From Methanobacteriota archaeon (GTDB taxonomy: Archaea; Halobacteriota; Methanomicrobia; Methanomicrobiales; Methanospirillaceae): a stretch of DNA of 64,000 nt. Below are positions 42,348-51,103 of this stretch, piece after piece. Numbering within the stretch: position 1 is the first letter of the stretch; every line of letters begins with the position of its first letter. Location: positions 1 through 64,000 of the forward strand of contig JAKPPV010000026.1 in NCBI GenBank assembly GCA_029547145.1, in the 5' to 3' direction. The notes beneath the pieces were generated by a model. It made no database searches, was not told the DNA's origin, and worked only from the letters and a program-made list of their open reading frames with translations. A program made the position numbers and the translations under genes.

Positions 42348-43859
42348 ATGACCAGACGGTACTCGTTCGTCGCCCGCGTCCCTGACGAGCCCGGAACCCT
42401 CCACCGGGTCGCCCGTCTCCTGAAAGAACACGCGGTCAATATCAACCGGATCCAGTACGACCACCGGATCGACCGGAACACCGTCTTCTTCGAGGTGACC
42501 GGGTCTGCGGAGGGGTATGCCCGGGTGGTCGAGGAACTTGACCGGATCGGGTATCTTCAGACCGGACTCCCCACCCTCCGCCTCCTCACCCTCTATGTCT
42601 GGCTGCCGCATCGTCCTGGCGGGCTCTTCGAGTTCCTCCAGGAGGTGACCGACGCCCGGACCAACATCGTCGCGATCGACTTCGATGACCGGGGGGTCGC
42701 CCCCGAGCGCGTCGAACTGACCCTGAACCTCTCTGAATCCCTCGCCATCGAGACCCTTTTGGAGCGGTTGAAGGCGCGGTACCGGCTGGAGATCGTGGAA
42801 TATGATCCCACAACCACCCGTCTCGATGACACGATCTATTATGTCAGGCTTGCCGAGCAGATACGCGAACTGATCGGCGGGGCTGACGACCGTTTCCTGC
42901 TCTGTCTTCTCCAGGACATCAACCACGTGGTGCAGGAGCTGAAGAACCGGGGACGCGATCCCGCCGAGACGTTTGAGACCTGCCTGGCGGCCGGCAGGCG
43001 CCTGAGGGAAACGCAGAAAGAGGGATTTTTTGCCGATATCCAGCAGCTTCGGGTCTCGGAGCAGGTCAGGCTCTGGTGCTTTCAGCTGCCGGCCGGAGGG
43101 AATACCTATCTCCTCGATGCCGGTGATGACCTGGTGCTCGTGGACACGGGCTTCGGCTGTTACCACGACGAGATCGTTCGGATGATGCAGGCGCAGGGTA
43201 TCACCGACCTCTCGCGCCTCTCGCGGGTGGTGGTCTCGCATGCCGACGCGGACCATTCCGGGGGGGCCGGTCTGTACTCCGCTACGGCTCTGATGCACCC
43301 GGTGACCCACAGGATCGGATGTGAACTCTCCCGTGCCTACGGCTCCCGGTCCCAGGAGTCCGTCCTCGAGGCCGTGTATACCACCCTCATCAACCTCTTC
43401 TCCCGGTACACGCCCGCCACCGAGATCCGCACCTTCCGGACAGAGCCCCTCGGTTACCGGGAGGGATTTGCCATCATCGACCATCTCCCCGTCGGCGATC
43501 TGGTCTTCGAGGTACTGGAGGGGCATGGTGGTCACATGCACGGGCAGTGCTATCTCTACGAACCCGATCATGGCCTGTTGTTCCCTGCGGACGCCCTGAT
43601 CAACTTTGACAGCCTCACCGACGAACGAAGGAACTACGCCTCCATCGCGGTCTACCTCGTCACCTCGGTCAACGTGGACAGTGACCGGGCCCGGGAAGAA
43701 CGCCAGGCGCTCCTCCGACTCGTGGCGAAGACCGATGCCCGTCTTGCCTCCGTCGGGCGTCGGTGCCTCGTCGCCGGAGGGCACGGGGCCGTCTCTGTCC
43801 TGGAACAGGGTCGTCTCGTCTCGCTGGGAGAACCGGTGCCGTACCGCCCGGGAGGATGA
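42348..43859 (+). CDS. ACT-ACT-metallo-beta-lactamase fusion protein
   Basis: 503-aa cytoplasmic protein of unknown function. Residues 1-70 and about 75-150 are two ACT-type ligand-binding domains (YSFVARVPDEPGTLHRVARLL; LYVWLPHRPGGLFEFLQEV). A helical linker follows to about residue 235. Then comes a metallo-beta-lactamase-fold hydrolase with VDTGFG (D266), SHADADHSGG (H298, D300, D302, H303), HPVTHRIG and GHGGHMHGQCYLY. The His-x-Asp-x-Asp-His pattern keeps the usual metal ligands except that the second His of HxHxDH is Asp. A Shine-Dalgarno-like GGTGGAG precedes ATG 42348. It sits between the agmatine enzyme and the cardiolipin synthase, perhaps with amino-acid control of the hydrolase. 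Confidence 0.82.
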   Translation: MTRRYSFVARVPDEPGTLHRVARLLKEHAVNINRIQYDHRIDRNTVFFEVTGSAEGYARVVEELDRIGYLQTGLPTLRLLTLYVWLPHRPGGLFEFLQEVTDARTNIVAIDFDDRGVAPERVELTLNLSESLAIETLLERLKARYRLEIVEYDPTTTRLDDTIYYVRLAEQIRELIGGADDRFLLCLLQDINHVVQELKNRGRDPAETFETCLAAGRRLRETQKEGFFADIQQLRVSEQVRLWCFQLPAGGNTYLLDAGDDLVLVDTGFGCYHDEIVRMMQAQGITDLSRLSRVVVSHADADHSGGAGLYSATALMHPVTHRIGCELSRAYGSRSQESVLEAVYTTLINLFSRYTPATEIRTFRTEPLGYREGFAIIDHLPVGDLVFEVLEGHGGHMHGQCYLYEPDHGLLFPADALINFDSLTDERRNYASIAVYLVTSVNVDSDRAREERQALLRLVAKTDARLASVGRRCLVAGGHGAVSVLEQGRLVSLGEPVPYRPGG

Positions 43860-43910
43860 AGACCGCAATGGCTATGGGCAGGTCTGACGAGATCTACTGC
43901 TGAACACCCT

Positions 43911-45392
43911 GTGGCTGTAATCCTTCCGGACCTGATCTACGAGCTTCTCACGCTGTCCCTCGATCTCTTCGAGATCGGCCTCCTCATCTTCAACCTCTCG
44001 GCGATCTTTGCGATCGTCTTCGTCGAGCGAAGAAACCCGACGGCCGCACTCGCATGGCTCGCCGTCCTGATCCTTCTCCCGTACCTGGGTTTCGTTCTCT
44101 ACCTCCTCTTCGGCCGGCACCTGTACGCCGAGAGGCGGTTCTGCCTGAAGGCACTGAACGACCAGTATGTTCTCTCGAAGGTCCGTCGGCAGCGCCGTGC
44201 TCTCAATGAACGAAGGATCGCATTCAGCGAGACCGACTCGGGGCGGTTCCTGCCCCTGATGCGCCTCCTCCTCGCCGAGGGCCGGTCGATGATCTACACC
44301 CGGAGCCGCATCGTCTACGAGGATCGCGGGGAGCTGCACTTCGACGAGATGCTGGAGGCGATCCGTCAGGCTCGCCATCATGTCCACATGGAGTACTACA
44401 TCATCAGGAACGATGCACTCGGACGACGGTTCGTCGATGCCCTCGCGGAGCGGGCCCGTGCCGGGGTCAGGGTCCGGCTGGTGTACGATGCGGTCGGGTG
44501 TCTTCGGGTCGGCAGAGCATTCTTCCGCCCGATCATCGATGCGGGAGGGAAGGTCGTGCCCTTCTACCCCGGTCTGCTGGGGATCATCAACTTCAGGATC
44601 AACTACCGCAACCACCGGAAGATCCTGGTCGTCGACGGGCAGACCGGTTTTCTGGGAGGGTTCAATATCGGTACGGAATACCTGGGGGACGGGCCGCTCG
44701 GGTACTGGCGGGATGCACACCTCCGAATCGAGGGTGATGCCGTCCATGCACTCCAGGCGCGGTTCCTGATGGACTGGAACCATGCCGCGGGAGAGCAGGA
44801 TGGCGTGGATCCTGCATTCTTCCCCGAACCGCTCGTGGTCGGGGACGTCGCGTGCCAGATCGCATCGTCCGGACCGGATACGCCGTCGGCAACCATCAAG
44901 GAAGGATTCATCCGGATGCTGATGTCTGCCGAACGGTCCATCGAGATCACGACCCCGTACTTCGTCCCCGATGAAACCGTCCTCGACGTGCTGCGTGTGG
45001 CTGCCCTCTCCGGCGTGAAGGTCCGGATCCTGATCCCGTCAAAGCCGGACCACATCTTCGTCTACTGGACGACGCTCAGCTACATCGGCTCTCTGCTGGA
45101 TGCAGGCGTGCGGGCCTTCACCTACGACCGGGGTTTCCTCCATGCAAAGACTTGCGTCGTCGACGGACGTGTCTGCACAGTCGGTACGGCAAACTGGGAC
45201 GTCCGGTCGTTTCGGTTGAACTTCGAGACGAACGCTTTCATCTACGATCGCGCTCTCTCCGAGACGCTCCGTCACGCCTTCGACCGCGATCTCGAGTTCT
45301 CGACCGAACTGACGCGGGACCGCTATGCCGCCCGCGGCAGGACGGTCCGGATCAAGGAGTCCGTCTCGCGCCTGTTGACATCCGTGCTCTGA
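43911..45392 (+). CDS. cls: Cardiolipin synthase (phospholipase D superfamily)
   Basis: 493-aa membrane enzyme that joins two phosphatidylglycerol-type lipids. Two membrane helices lie at about residues 15-65 (FEIGLLIFNLSAIFAIVFVE; ALAWLAVLILLPYLGFVLYLLF). Two catalytic HKD motifs follow: NHRKILVVDG (His235, Lys237, Asp242) and LHAKTCVVDG near residue 415, each followed by the family's Gly/Asn region (GGFNIGTEYLG; GTANWDVRSFRLNFE). An archaeal enzyme of this type was characterised from Methanospirillum, from memory. The start is GTG 43911; the gene begins 51 bases after the previous one. Confidence 0.94.
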   Translation: MAVILPDLIYELLTLSLDLFEIGLLIFNLSAIFAIVFVERRNPTAALAWLAVLILLPYLGFVLYLLFGRHLYAERRFCLKALNDQYVLSKVRRQRRALNERRIAFSETDSGRFLPLMRLLLAEGRSMIYTRSRIVYEDRGELHFDEMLEAIRQARHHVHMEYYIIRNDALGRRFVDALAERARAGVRVRLVYDAVGCLRVGRAFFRPIIDAGGKVVPFYPGLLGIINFRINYRNHRKILVVDGQTGFLGGFNIGTEYLGDGPLGYWRDAHLRIEGDAVHALQARFLMDWNHAAGEQDGVDPAFFPEPLVVGDVACQIASSGPDTPSATIKEGFIRMLMSAERSIEITTPYFVPDETVLDVLRVAALSGVKVRILIPSKPDHIFVYWTTLSYIGSLLDAGVRAFTYDRGFLHAKTCVVDGRVCTVGTANWDVRSFRLNFETNAFIYDRALSETLRHAFDRDLEFSTELTRDRYAARGRTVRIKESVSRLLTSVL

Positions 45393-45431
45393 GGATGATC
45401 AAGAAGCGGTGAAACCGCCCGTCCCCTCGGG

Positions 45432-46670
45432 TCACGCAAACATCGCGCCGGCGGCACCCGGGTAGGAACCGCGGTCGAGCTCGCCCGTCAACTTGTCGAT
45501 CGCCCTGATCAGATCCGCCTGGGTGACCGAGTCGTGCTCGGAACGGATGGCGAACATCCCTGCCTCCATCGTGATCGCCCGGAGGTCCGCGCCATTTCTT
45601 CCCTCCGTCCTCCTCGCGATCTCCTTCAGGTCTACCGAGGGGTCCAGGTTCATCCCGCTCGTATGGATCTTCAGGATCGAGAGCCGTCCCTCGGTATCCG
45701 GAAGCGGGATCTCGATGATCCGGTCGAATCGACCCGGGCGGAGCAGGGCACGGTCAAGGATATCGATCCGGTTCGTCGCACCGATGATGCGCACGTCTCC
45801 ACGGTCTCCGAAACCGTCCATCTCCGCGAGCAGCTGCATCAGGGTCCGGTGTACCTCCCGATCGCCGGAGGTGTTGGACTCGGTTCTCGAAGCTCCGATG
45901 GCGTCGATCTCGTCGATGAAGATGATGGACGGACTCTTCTTCTTTGCCAGTTCAAAGAGTTCGCGAACGAGCCGGGCCCCCTCTCCAATGTACTTCTGGA
46001 CCAGCTCCGAGCCCACCACCCGGAGGAAATGTGCCTCGGTCTCGTGTGCCACTGCCTTTGCCAGGAGCGTCTTTCCGGTGCCCGGTGGCCCGTAGAGGAG
46101 GACTCCCTTCGGGGGCTCGATCCCGATCCGCTTGAAGAGTTCGGGTTTTTTGAGCGGTAGTTCGACCGACTCCTGGATCTCCAGGACCTGCCGCTCAAGT
46201 CCGCCGATATCGTCGTACCGCTCCGTCGGCGCCTCGACCACCTCCATCCCGTATACCTGCGCATCGAAGTTCGATGGCAGGATCTCCACGATCGCGAGGG
46301 ACTGCTGGTTCAGGGTGCACCGTGCACCCGGTTTGACCAGGTCCGTCTCAACGTTCGAAGAGAGTCCCACGAGGAACCGCGGGCCGGCTGAGGACCGGAC
46401 GATCACCCGCGATTCGTCGATCACATCGGTCACGGTGCCGATCACGAGGGGCGGGCTCTTCATCTGCTCGATCTCCGACTTTAACTTTCGCACCTCTCTC
46501 TCGTACCGGACCTTCTGCGTCTCGAGGTACCGCTTGTCGGCCTCGAGCTGACGCAGCTGCTCCCGGAGCTCGGTATTTCTGTCTTCCAGGTTCGTCACCC
46601 GTTCAAGAAGATACCGATAGAGGTCTTCGCCTTTTTGGGGCTCAGGAAAGTTTTTGAGGCTGTCGGGCAT
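45432..46670 (-). CDS. pan: Proteasome-activating nucleotidase PAN
   Basis: AAA+ unfoldase that feeds proteins to the 20S proteasome. The length of 412 aa is normal. An N-terminal coiled coil runs from about residue 15 to 75 ([18 protein letters not shown]), then the OB domain, then the ATPase with Walker [12 protein letters not shown], Walker [13 protein letters not shown] and the arginine-finger region LLRPGRFDR. The C-terminus ends in AGAMFA, not the classic HbYX motif (hydrophobic-Tyr-X) of PAN proteins that I recall as hydrophobic-Tyr-x; here Met-Phe-Ala takes its place. The start ATG 46670 fits family length and has its own promoter. Confidence 0.96.
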   Translation of the reverse strand: MPDSLKNFPEPQKGEDLYRYLLERVTNLEDRNTELREQLRQLEADKRYLETQKVRYEREVRKLKSEIEQMKSPPLVIGTVTDVIDESRVIVRSSAGPRFLVGLSSNVETDLVKPGARCTLNQQSLAIVEILPSNFDAQVYGMEVVEAPTERYDDIGGLERQVLEIQESVELPLKKPELFKRIGIEPPKGVLLYGPPGTGKTLLAKAVAHETEAHFLRVVGSELVQKYIGEGARLVRELFELAKKKSPSIIFIDEIDAIGASRTESNTSGDREVHRTLMQLLAEMDGFGDRGDVRIIGATNRIDILDRALLRPGRFDRIIEIPLPDTEGRLSILKIHTSGMNLDPSVDLKEIARRTEGRNGADLRAITMEAGMFAIRSEHDSVTQADLIRAIDKLTGELDRGSYPGAAGAMFA

Positions 46671-46684
46671 GAAGGGCCCCACAT

Positions 46685-46710
46685 AGGTATATAGGATAAT
46701 GACTATAAAG
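46685..46710. promoter_or_regulatory. Crossed TATA boxes for pan and MBF1
   Basis: Two AT boxes lie in the 56-base gap. GTATATA (about 46687-46693) is about 37 bases before the MBF1 ATG on the plus strand. On the minus strand CTTTATAG (46703-46710) is about 36 bases before the pan ATG. Each predicts a leader of roughly 10 bases, and the two transcripts would start within the space of the opposite promoter. Confidence 0.5.
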
Positions 46711-46726
46711 ACGTTTGCGAGTGACA

Positions 46727-47230
46727 ATGCAGTGCGAGTTATGTGGTGCAAGCATGGCAGGACCCGGGAAGAGGGTTCGTATCGAGGGTGCCGAGCTCCT
46801 GGTCTGCCCGAGTTGCGCCCGGTACGGGACCGAAGTCCAGCAGGCCCGGCAGGCTCCCCGACGGTTCTCCTCACACTCGCCCACCACCATCGCCCCAACA
46901 CCGGCCCGGAGGAGGCGGGATCTCTTCGACCAGCTGGTCGGTGAACTCGTCGATGACTACGGGGAGCGGATCCGGGCTGCCCGCGTGGAGAAGGGTCTCT
47001 CCACCAAGGATCTCGCGCTGGCGATCAAGGAGAAAGAGCTCCTCGTCAAGAAGATCGAGAAGGGAGAACTCGTGCCCGAAGACGGTGTCCGGGCAAAGAT
47101 CGAGAAGTTCCTGGAGATCCGGCTCCTCGACGTCCCCGAGGACGCGATCGTCCAGCAGCGAAAGGAACAGCACCATATCTCGACCACGCTCGGGGATGTT
47201 CTTTCGTTCCGGAAGAGTCCCAAGTCCTGA
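46727..47230 (+). CDS. Multiprotein bridging factor MBF1 homologue
   Basis: Archaeal MBF1-type DNA-binding protein of 167 aa. It has an N-terminal zinc ribbon CELCGASM ... CPSCARYG, a low-complexity linker, then a Cro-type helix-turn-helix about residues 75-130 ([37 protein letters not shown]). In archaea the protein associates with ribosomes and probably with the basal transcription or translation machinery. The ATG 46727 is preferred over an upstream TTG in frame. Confidence 0.93.
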   Translation: MQCELCGASMAGPGKRVRIEGAELLVCPSCARYGTEVQQARQAPRRFSSHSPTTIAPTPARRRRDLFDQLVGELVDDYGERIRAARVEKGLSTKDLALAIKEKELLVKKIEKGELVPEDGVRAKIEKFLEIRLLDVPEDAIVQQRKEQHHISTTLGDVLSFRKSPKS

Positions 47231-47349
47231 AGACCCCTGTTCCATCATCTCTGGTCGATCCGGAATGCCTGTCCGATCCGCACTCTGACGGGGTTCCGGT
47301 TGTGGACCGAAGGCACGAACCCGCCGATCGGTCCCCCCCGCCCGGCAAG

Positions 47350-47356
47350 AAAAAAA
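47350..47356 (-). terminator. T7 terminator after ferritin
   Basis: Seven T on the minus strand start about 10 bases after the ferritin stop codon. Confidence 0.5.
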
Positions 47357-47365
47357 GTGGTTTCG

Positions 47366-47851
47366 TCACCTCTTGGCGAGGTGATGATCCAGTCCATAGA
47401 GGGAACCGACCGATCCCCCGACCGCCTCGAGCTGCGCCATCACCGCACCGGTGCTCTTCTCCTCCTCCACCTGCTCGGTGACGAACCACTGCAGGAAGAT
47501 CGCGGTTGCATGGTCCTTCTCTGCCTGGGCAAGGTCCATCAGTGCCCAGATCATGCCGGTGACCGCTCTCTCGTGTGCAACCACCTCGGCAAATGCCTCC
47601 TTCGGTCCGGCCCATTCCTTCGGAGGCGCCTCGATCGCTTCCATGACAGGCCTGCCTCCTGCATCGGAGAGATAGTCGTAGAACTTCATCGCGTGCCCGA
47701 GTTCCTCCTTCGCCTGGATGCGGAGCCACGAGGAGAAGCCCGGCAGGTTGATGGAGTCGTAATACGCCGACATGGCGAGATACAGGTACGACGAATAGAG
47801 TTCCCTGTTCAGTTGTCGGTTCAGTGCCGCCTCGATCGTTGGTTTGAGCAC
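47366..47851 (-). CDS. Ferritin
   Basis: Iron-storage protein of 161 aa, a four-helix bundle with ferroxidase ligands: Glu in NRELYSSYLYLAM, Glu and His in KEELGHAMKFYDYL, and later Glu in FVTEQVEEE. It resembles non-heme bacterial/archaeal ferritins of the FtnA type. It stores iron and limits oxidative damage, relevant for an iron-sulfur-rich methanogen. Own TATA box and terminator indicate a single-gene unit. Confidence 0.94.
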   Translation of the reverse strand: MLKPTIEAALNRQLNRELYSSYLYLAMSAYYDSINLPGFSSWLRIQAKEELGHAMKFYDYLSDAGGRPVMEAIEAPPKEWAGPKEAFAEVVAHERAVTGMIWALMDLAQAEKDHATAIFLQWFVTEQVEEEKSTGAVMAQLEAVGGSVGSLYGLDHHLAKR

Positions 47852-47884
47852 GATTCACTCACCTCAGACGTGGTATGGGAATCC

Positions 47885-47897
47885 GTTTAATAAATAC
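47885..47897 (-). promoter_or_regulatory. TATA box for ferritin
   Basis: GTATTTATTAAAC on the minus strand lies about 40 bases upstream of the ferritin ATG. Confidence 0.55.
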
Positions 47898-47915
47898 ATG
47901 GTGTTGACCAGCCAT

Positions 47916-48662
47916 TCAGGTCCGTATGACAGCGGTCGCCTGATCGTTGAACGGGTTCGTCCTCACGGCGAGGGAGTACAGGTACGGGTAATTGCGCCTC
48001 AGATACCCGAGATGATCGATCCACTCCATCACGAGTGATCGGTAGATCCGCTCGATATCGGTCGTCAGGTGCTCGATGTCGCTCGCTGGCAGTGTCCCGA
48101 GGTCATCCCGGTACTCCAGCTCCTCGATCAGGTGAAAGATCGAGCGGAGGAGTTCGGTGAAGCTCTCGTGCTCCAGGATCATCGGATTCTCCAGAAGACG
48201 TATCAGAAACTCTGCCCGATCGTGCAGGAACTCACGGAGATCGATCAGGTCATGCATCCCTGGCCTGATCTCAAACCGCCGTGCAGCCATCTCAGCACGG
48301 GCCCGGGAATAATCCCTGTCGGTCCAGTCTGCATCAGCGATGAGGTTCTGCGCGTACTCAGGAAGGCGCCCGTCGAGGGCAGCAAGCTTGGCGAGGAGCT
48401 GGTACCCCGTCCATGAGAAGAACGTCCCGGTCAGCATCCTGGTCTTCTCGACGCGCTGCTGTCTGTCCCTGAGTTCCAGGAGCCGTTCCAGGACCAGGGT
48501 CACGACCAGGATGGAGATGGGAAGGAACGCGAAGTCCTGCAGGATGTAAAAGGCGGTATTCTTCGGGTCCTGGAAGATGGCCAGCTGTTCGAGATACACG
48601 AAGAATGAGATCGAGAGCAGGATGATGGCTAAGACCAGGTCGTGAACCCGCCACCACCGCAT
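47916..48662 (-). CDS. Membrane protein of unknown function
   Basis: 248-aa protein. Two membrane segments lie at the N-terminus (LVLAIILLSISFFVYLEQLAIF, about residues 8-30, and FAFLPISILVVTLVLERLLEL, about 40-60). A long helical cytoplasmic domain follows, rich in charged residues (AAMAARRFEIRPG-type stretch, then LREFLHDRAEFLIRLLENP and FHLIEELEYRDD). The start at 48662 is taken from the hydrophobic N-terminus; the upstream open frame is a shadow. The glycosyltransferase gene ends 37 bases upstream with an A6/T6 run between, so co-transcription is uncertain. No family recognised. Confidence 0.75.
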   Translation of the reverse strand: MRWWRVHDLVLAIILLSISFFVYLEQLAIFQDPKNTAFYILQDFAFLPISILVVTLVLERLLELRDRQQRVEKTRMLTGTFFSWTGYQLLAKLAALDGRLPEYAQNLIADADWTDRDYSRARAEMAARRFEIRPGMHDLIDLREFLHDRAEFLIRLLENPMILEHESFTELLRSIFHLIEELEYRDDLGTLPASDIEHLTTDIERIYRSLVMEWIDHLGYLRRNYPYLYSLAVRTNPFNDQATAVIRT

Positions 48663-48699
48663 CACCTGATCCCTTGTCCTTCGAGGGGAAAAAATGATG

Positions 48700-49674
48700 T
48701 CAGGCCGCCAGGGATCGATACAGGGACGCGTGGCGTGCTGCGATGGAGCGGATGTCAAATGGGAGGGTCGACTCCCTGGCGGCGGCACGACACCGCTCCA
48801 CCACACCATCGTCCCCGAGGAGCTCCGATACCTCGTCGATCGCTGAAAAGTACAGGATCGATGGACCGAAGATCTCCCTGAACTCCGGGATATCACGAGC
48901 GATCACGGGGAGCCCTGAGGAGAGCGCCTCCAGGATGACCAGCCCGAACGTCTCGGCATAGGAGCCCATGAAGAAGACGTCGGCAGCCGCGTACGGCGCT
49001 GTGATGTCGTCCACGTATCCCGTGAAGATGACGTTCGGCCCTGCCTGTTCGCGCAGGTTCCGAATCCGGTAGTAGTCCTTTGAGAGGGCGCCGTAGGGCA
49101 GACCCCCGACCCAGATGAACCGGTGGTCGGGGTGGGCCTTCGCGACGTGCAGGAAGTCGTACACCCCCTTTCGAGGGGTGAGCTGGGCGACTGACAGGAC
49201 GACCCGTTCCTCCTCCGGGATCCCGTACTCCTCCCTGAACAAGGCCCTCTTTTCGGGATCGGGCCTGAAGAGCTCCCTGTTGACACCGTTCGGGATGAGT
49301 GTCGCCGGGACGTCCGGCACCATCTCCGAGATCTCACGGTGGCAGGGGGGAGAGACGGTGATCACGTGGTCGAACTTTCGGTACACCGCCGGGTAGAGCC
49401 GGTTGATCCAGCTGGCGAAGGCGATGTTTCCCTGGTTGATGCGGGGGGTCGAGTGGGCTGTCAGGACGGCGATGCCCTCGGTGCGCTGCAGGTGACCCAG
49501 GGCGAGCGGTCCGAAGGTATGAAAGTGAACGAGGTCCGATTCCGTCGTCCCACGTTTCCACGAGAGCTCGAGGTCGCCCTCATTCTCGAGCGCCCGGTAG
49601 AGTGCCCGCGCGGAGGTTGCACACCCGATGAAGCGAAAGAAGAACTGGTCCTCGACGTAAAAGGTCACGCGCAC
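48700..49674 (-). CDS. GT4-family glycosyltransferase
   Basis: GT-B fold glycosyltransferase of 324 aa. The C-terminal nucleotide-sugar site is clear: RVVLSVAQLTPRKGVYDFL, NVIFTGYVDDI, and ETFGLVILEALSSGLPVIA (the E-x7-E motif). The N-terminal acceptor domain begins VRVTFYVEDQFFFRFIGC. The start is GTG 49674, placed 8 bases after AGGAGG, inside the end of the flavoprotein gene, so the two genes are coupled. Likely makes a surface or lipid-linked glycan; sugar and acceptor unknown. Confidence 0.9.
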   Translation of the reverse strand: MRVTFYVEDQFFFRFIGCATSARALYRALENEGDLELSWKRGTTESDLVHFHTFGPLALGHLQRTEGIAVLTAHSTPRINQGNIAFASWINRLYPAVYRKFDHVITVSPPCHREISEMVPDVPATLIPNGVNRELFRPDPEKRALFREEYGIPEEERVVLSVAQLTPRKGVYDFLHVAKAHPDHRFIWVGGLPYGALSKDYYRIRNLREQAGPNVIFTGYVDDITAPYAAADVFFMGSYAETFGLVILEALSSGLPVIARDIPEFREIFGPSILYFSAIDEVSELLGDDGVVERCRAAARESTLPFDIRSIAARHASLYRSLAA

Positions 49675-50996
49675 GGTCCGTTCCTCCTGACGTGGTCGAG
49701 CGCGTGACGGATGCACCCGTCCATGTTGAGGTACTCGAACTCGGCAAACCGACCGACCAGTTCGATCCCCTGTCGCTCGACATGGTCACGCACCACCCGG
49801 ATGGATTCCCGGTACTCGAGGTCGTAGACCACGTAGGCGAAGGGCTGGCGGGTGCACCCGGTGAAGACGACGTCCTCCCGGTCCAGGATGCCCATCTTTT
49901 CGAGGTGATAAAGGACATGGTCGATGAGCGCCCCGTCGCTCATGGATGCCGGTGGGTCATTCTGCCGGTAGGTGCACTCTGCCAGGATCGAACCACATCC
50001 TTCGGGGGCCGTATGTGAACTGTAGTTTGACGGGAAGGAGATACGATTCGCGTACCCGAGCTCTGGGTCGGCCAGGTATACCCACGAATAGGGCGGAACC
50101 GGTCCCCGGAGCCCGATGAAGACGCAGGCGACCGAGTTGTACACCAGACGCCTGCCGGCCTCTCTCACCGACTCCGGGACCCCCGCGAGCATTCCGAGCA
50201 GTGCCTGGACCGGGATCGTCGAGATGCACCGGTCGGCGGTGATCTCTCTTCTGCCGTCCGAGATGACGAATCCTTCCTTCTCGCGCCGGACCGAGGAGAC
50301 CCGGAAGTCGCAGATGACCCGGTCACTGACGGGTGCGACGATCGCCTTCACGAGGGCTTCAATCCCACCCACAGCGGGGTAGGAGAAGATCGCCTGGTGG
50401 GTATACCCCTCGGTTGGAATGCCGCAGGCGGAGCGGAGGACGTCTTCGAGAGGGGGCCGGGGCACGCGCCCGTCGACCCAGTGTGCGGACATCCTGTCGA
50501 GGGGGTATTTCCAGATCTTCTCGTTGTACGGGATCAGGTACAGTTCCGCGATGCCGTCACCGAACGTCCTCTGGATCCAGTCGAGGAAGTGGCGGGCCGG
50601 TTCCGTCGCCCCTCGTGAAGCGGCCAGCTCTTCCGTGATAACGGCTCGGACGAAACCGTCAAGGCACCTGAACCGGTCCTCGGGGGGGAGATCGCCAAGC
50701 CCGTTCTCGAACGGGTAACGGACGTAGATCCCACGGTACCAGCACCGGGTCTCCCGATGTCGCTCTTCCCGGTTCGGTCCGAGCACCTGCCGTATCCAGT
50801 CGAGCACCTCCCGGTCCCTCGAAAAGATGATGTGGGAGCCGCCGAGATCGAAGGTGAACCCGTCACTGGTGAATGATTGGCAGAGCCCGCCTGGACGCGA
50901 CTCCGCCTCAAGAACGGTCACCTCTTCACCGGCATCTGCAAGGAGACGGGCGAGCGTGCAGCCGGTCAGGCCAGCTCCCAGGATCACGGTCGTCAC
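49665..50996 (-). CDS. FAD-dependent oxidoreductase (protoporphyrinogen oxidase/UDP-galactopyranose mutase-like)
   Basis: 443-aa flavoprotein. The Rossmann motif TTVILGAGLTGCTLARLLADAG is followed by EVTVLEAESRPGGLCQSF and FDLGGSHIIFS, then LYLIPYNEKIWKYPLDRM, a segment seen in UDP-galactopyranose mutase-like and amine-oxidase-like proteins. The C-terminal flavin segment is IELVGRFAEFEYLNMDGCIRHA. A minus-strand TATA-like CCATATACG about 30 bases upstream supports the GTG start at 50996 rather than ATG 51053. Pairing with a glycosyltransferase suggests sugar-nucleotide or glycolipid modification instead of heme synthesis. Confidence 0.87.
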   Translation of the reverse strand: MTTVILGAGLTGCTLARLLADAGEEVTVLEAESRPGGLCQSFTSDGFTFDLGGSHIIFSRDREVLDWIRQVLGPNREERHRETRCWYRGIYVRYPFENGLGDLPPEDRFRCLDGFVRAVITEELAASRGATEPARHFLDWIQRTFGDGIAELYLIPYNEKIWKYPLDRMSAHWVDGRVPRPPLEDVLRSACGIPTEGYTHQAIFSYPAVGGIEALVKAIVAPVSDRVICDFRVSSVRREKEGFVISDGRREITADRCISTIPVQALLGMLAGVPESVREAGRRLVYNSVACVFIGLRGPVPPYSWVYLADPELGYANRISFPSNYSSHTAPEGCGSILAECTYRQNDPPASMSDGALIDHVLYHLEKMGILDREDVVFTGCTRQPFAYVVYDLEYRESIRVVRDHVERQGIELVGRFAEFEYLNMDGCIRHALDHVRRNGPCA

Positions 50997-51103
50997 GCTA
51001 TCAGCGTTGGTGCCCGGTGCGTATATGGTTGTTCTCGGCGGTACCGACCACATTTCTTATTATCAGAGGAACCGAGTGGTAGTAACCAGATGGGGGTGCA
51101 GTG

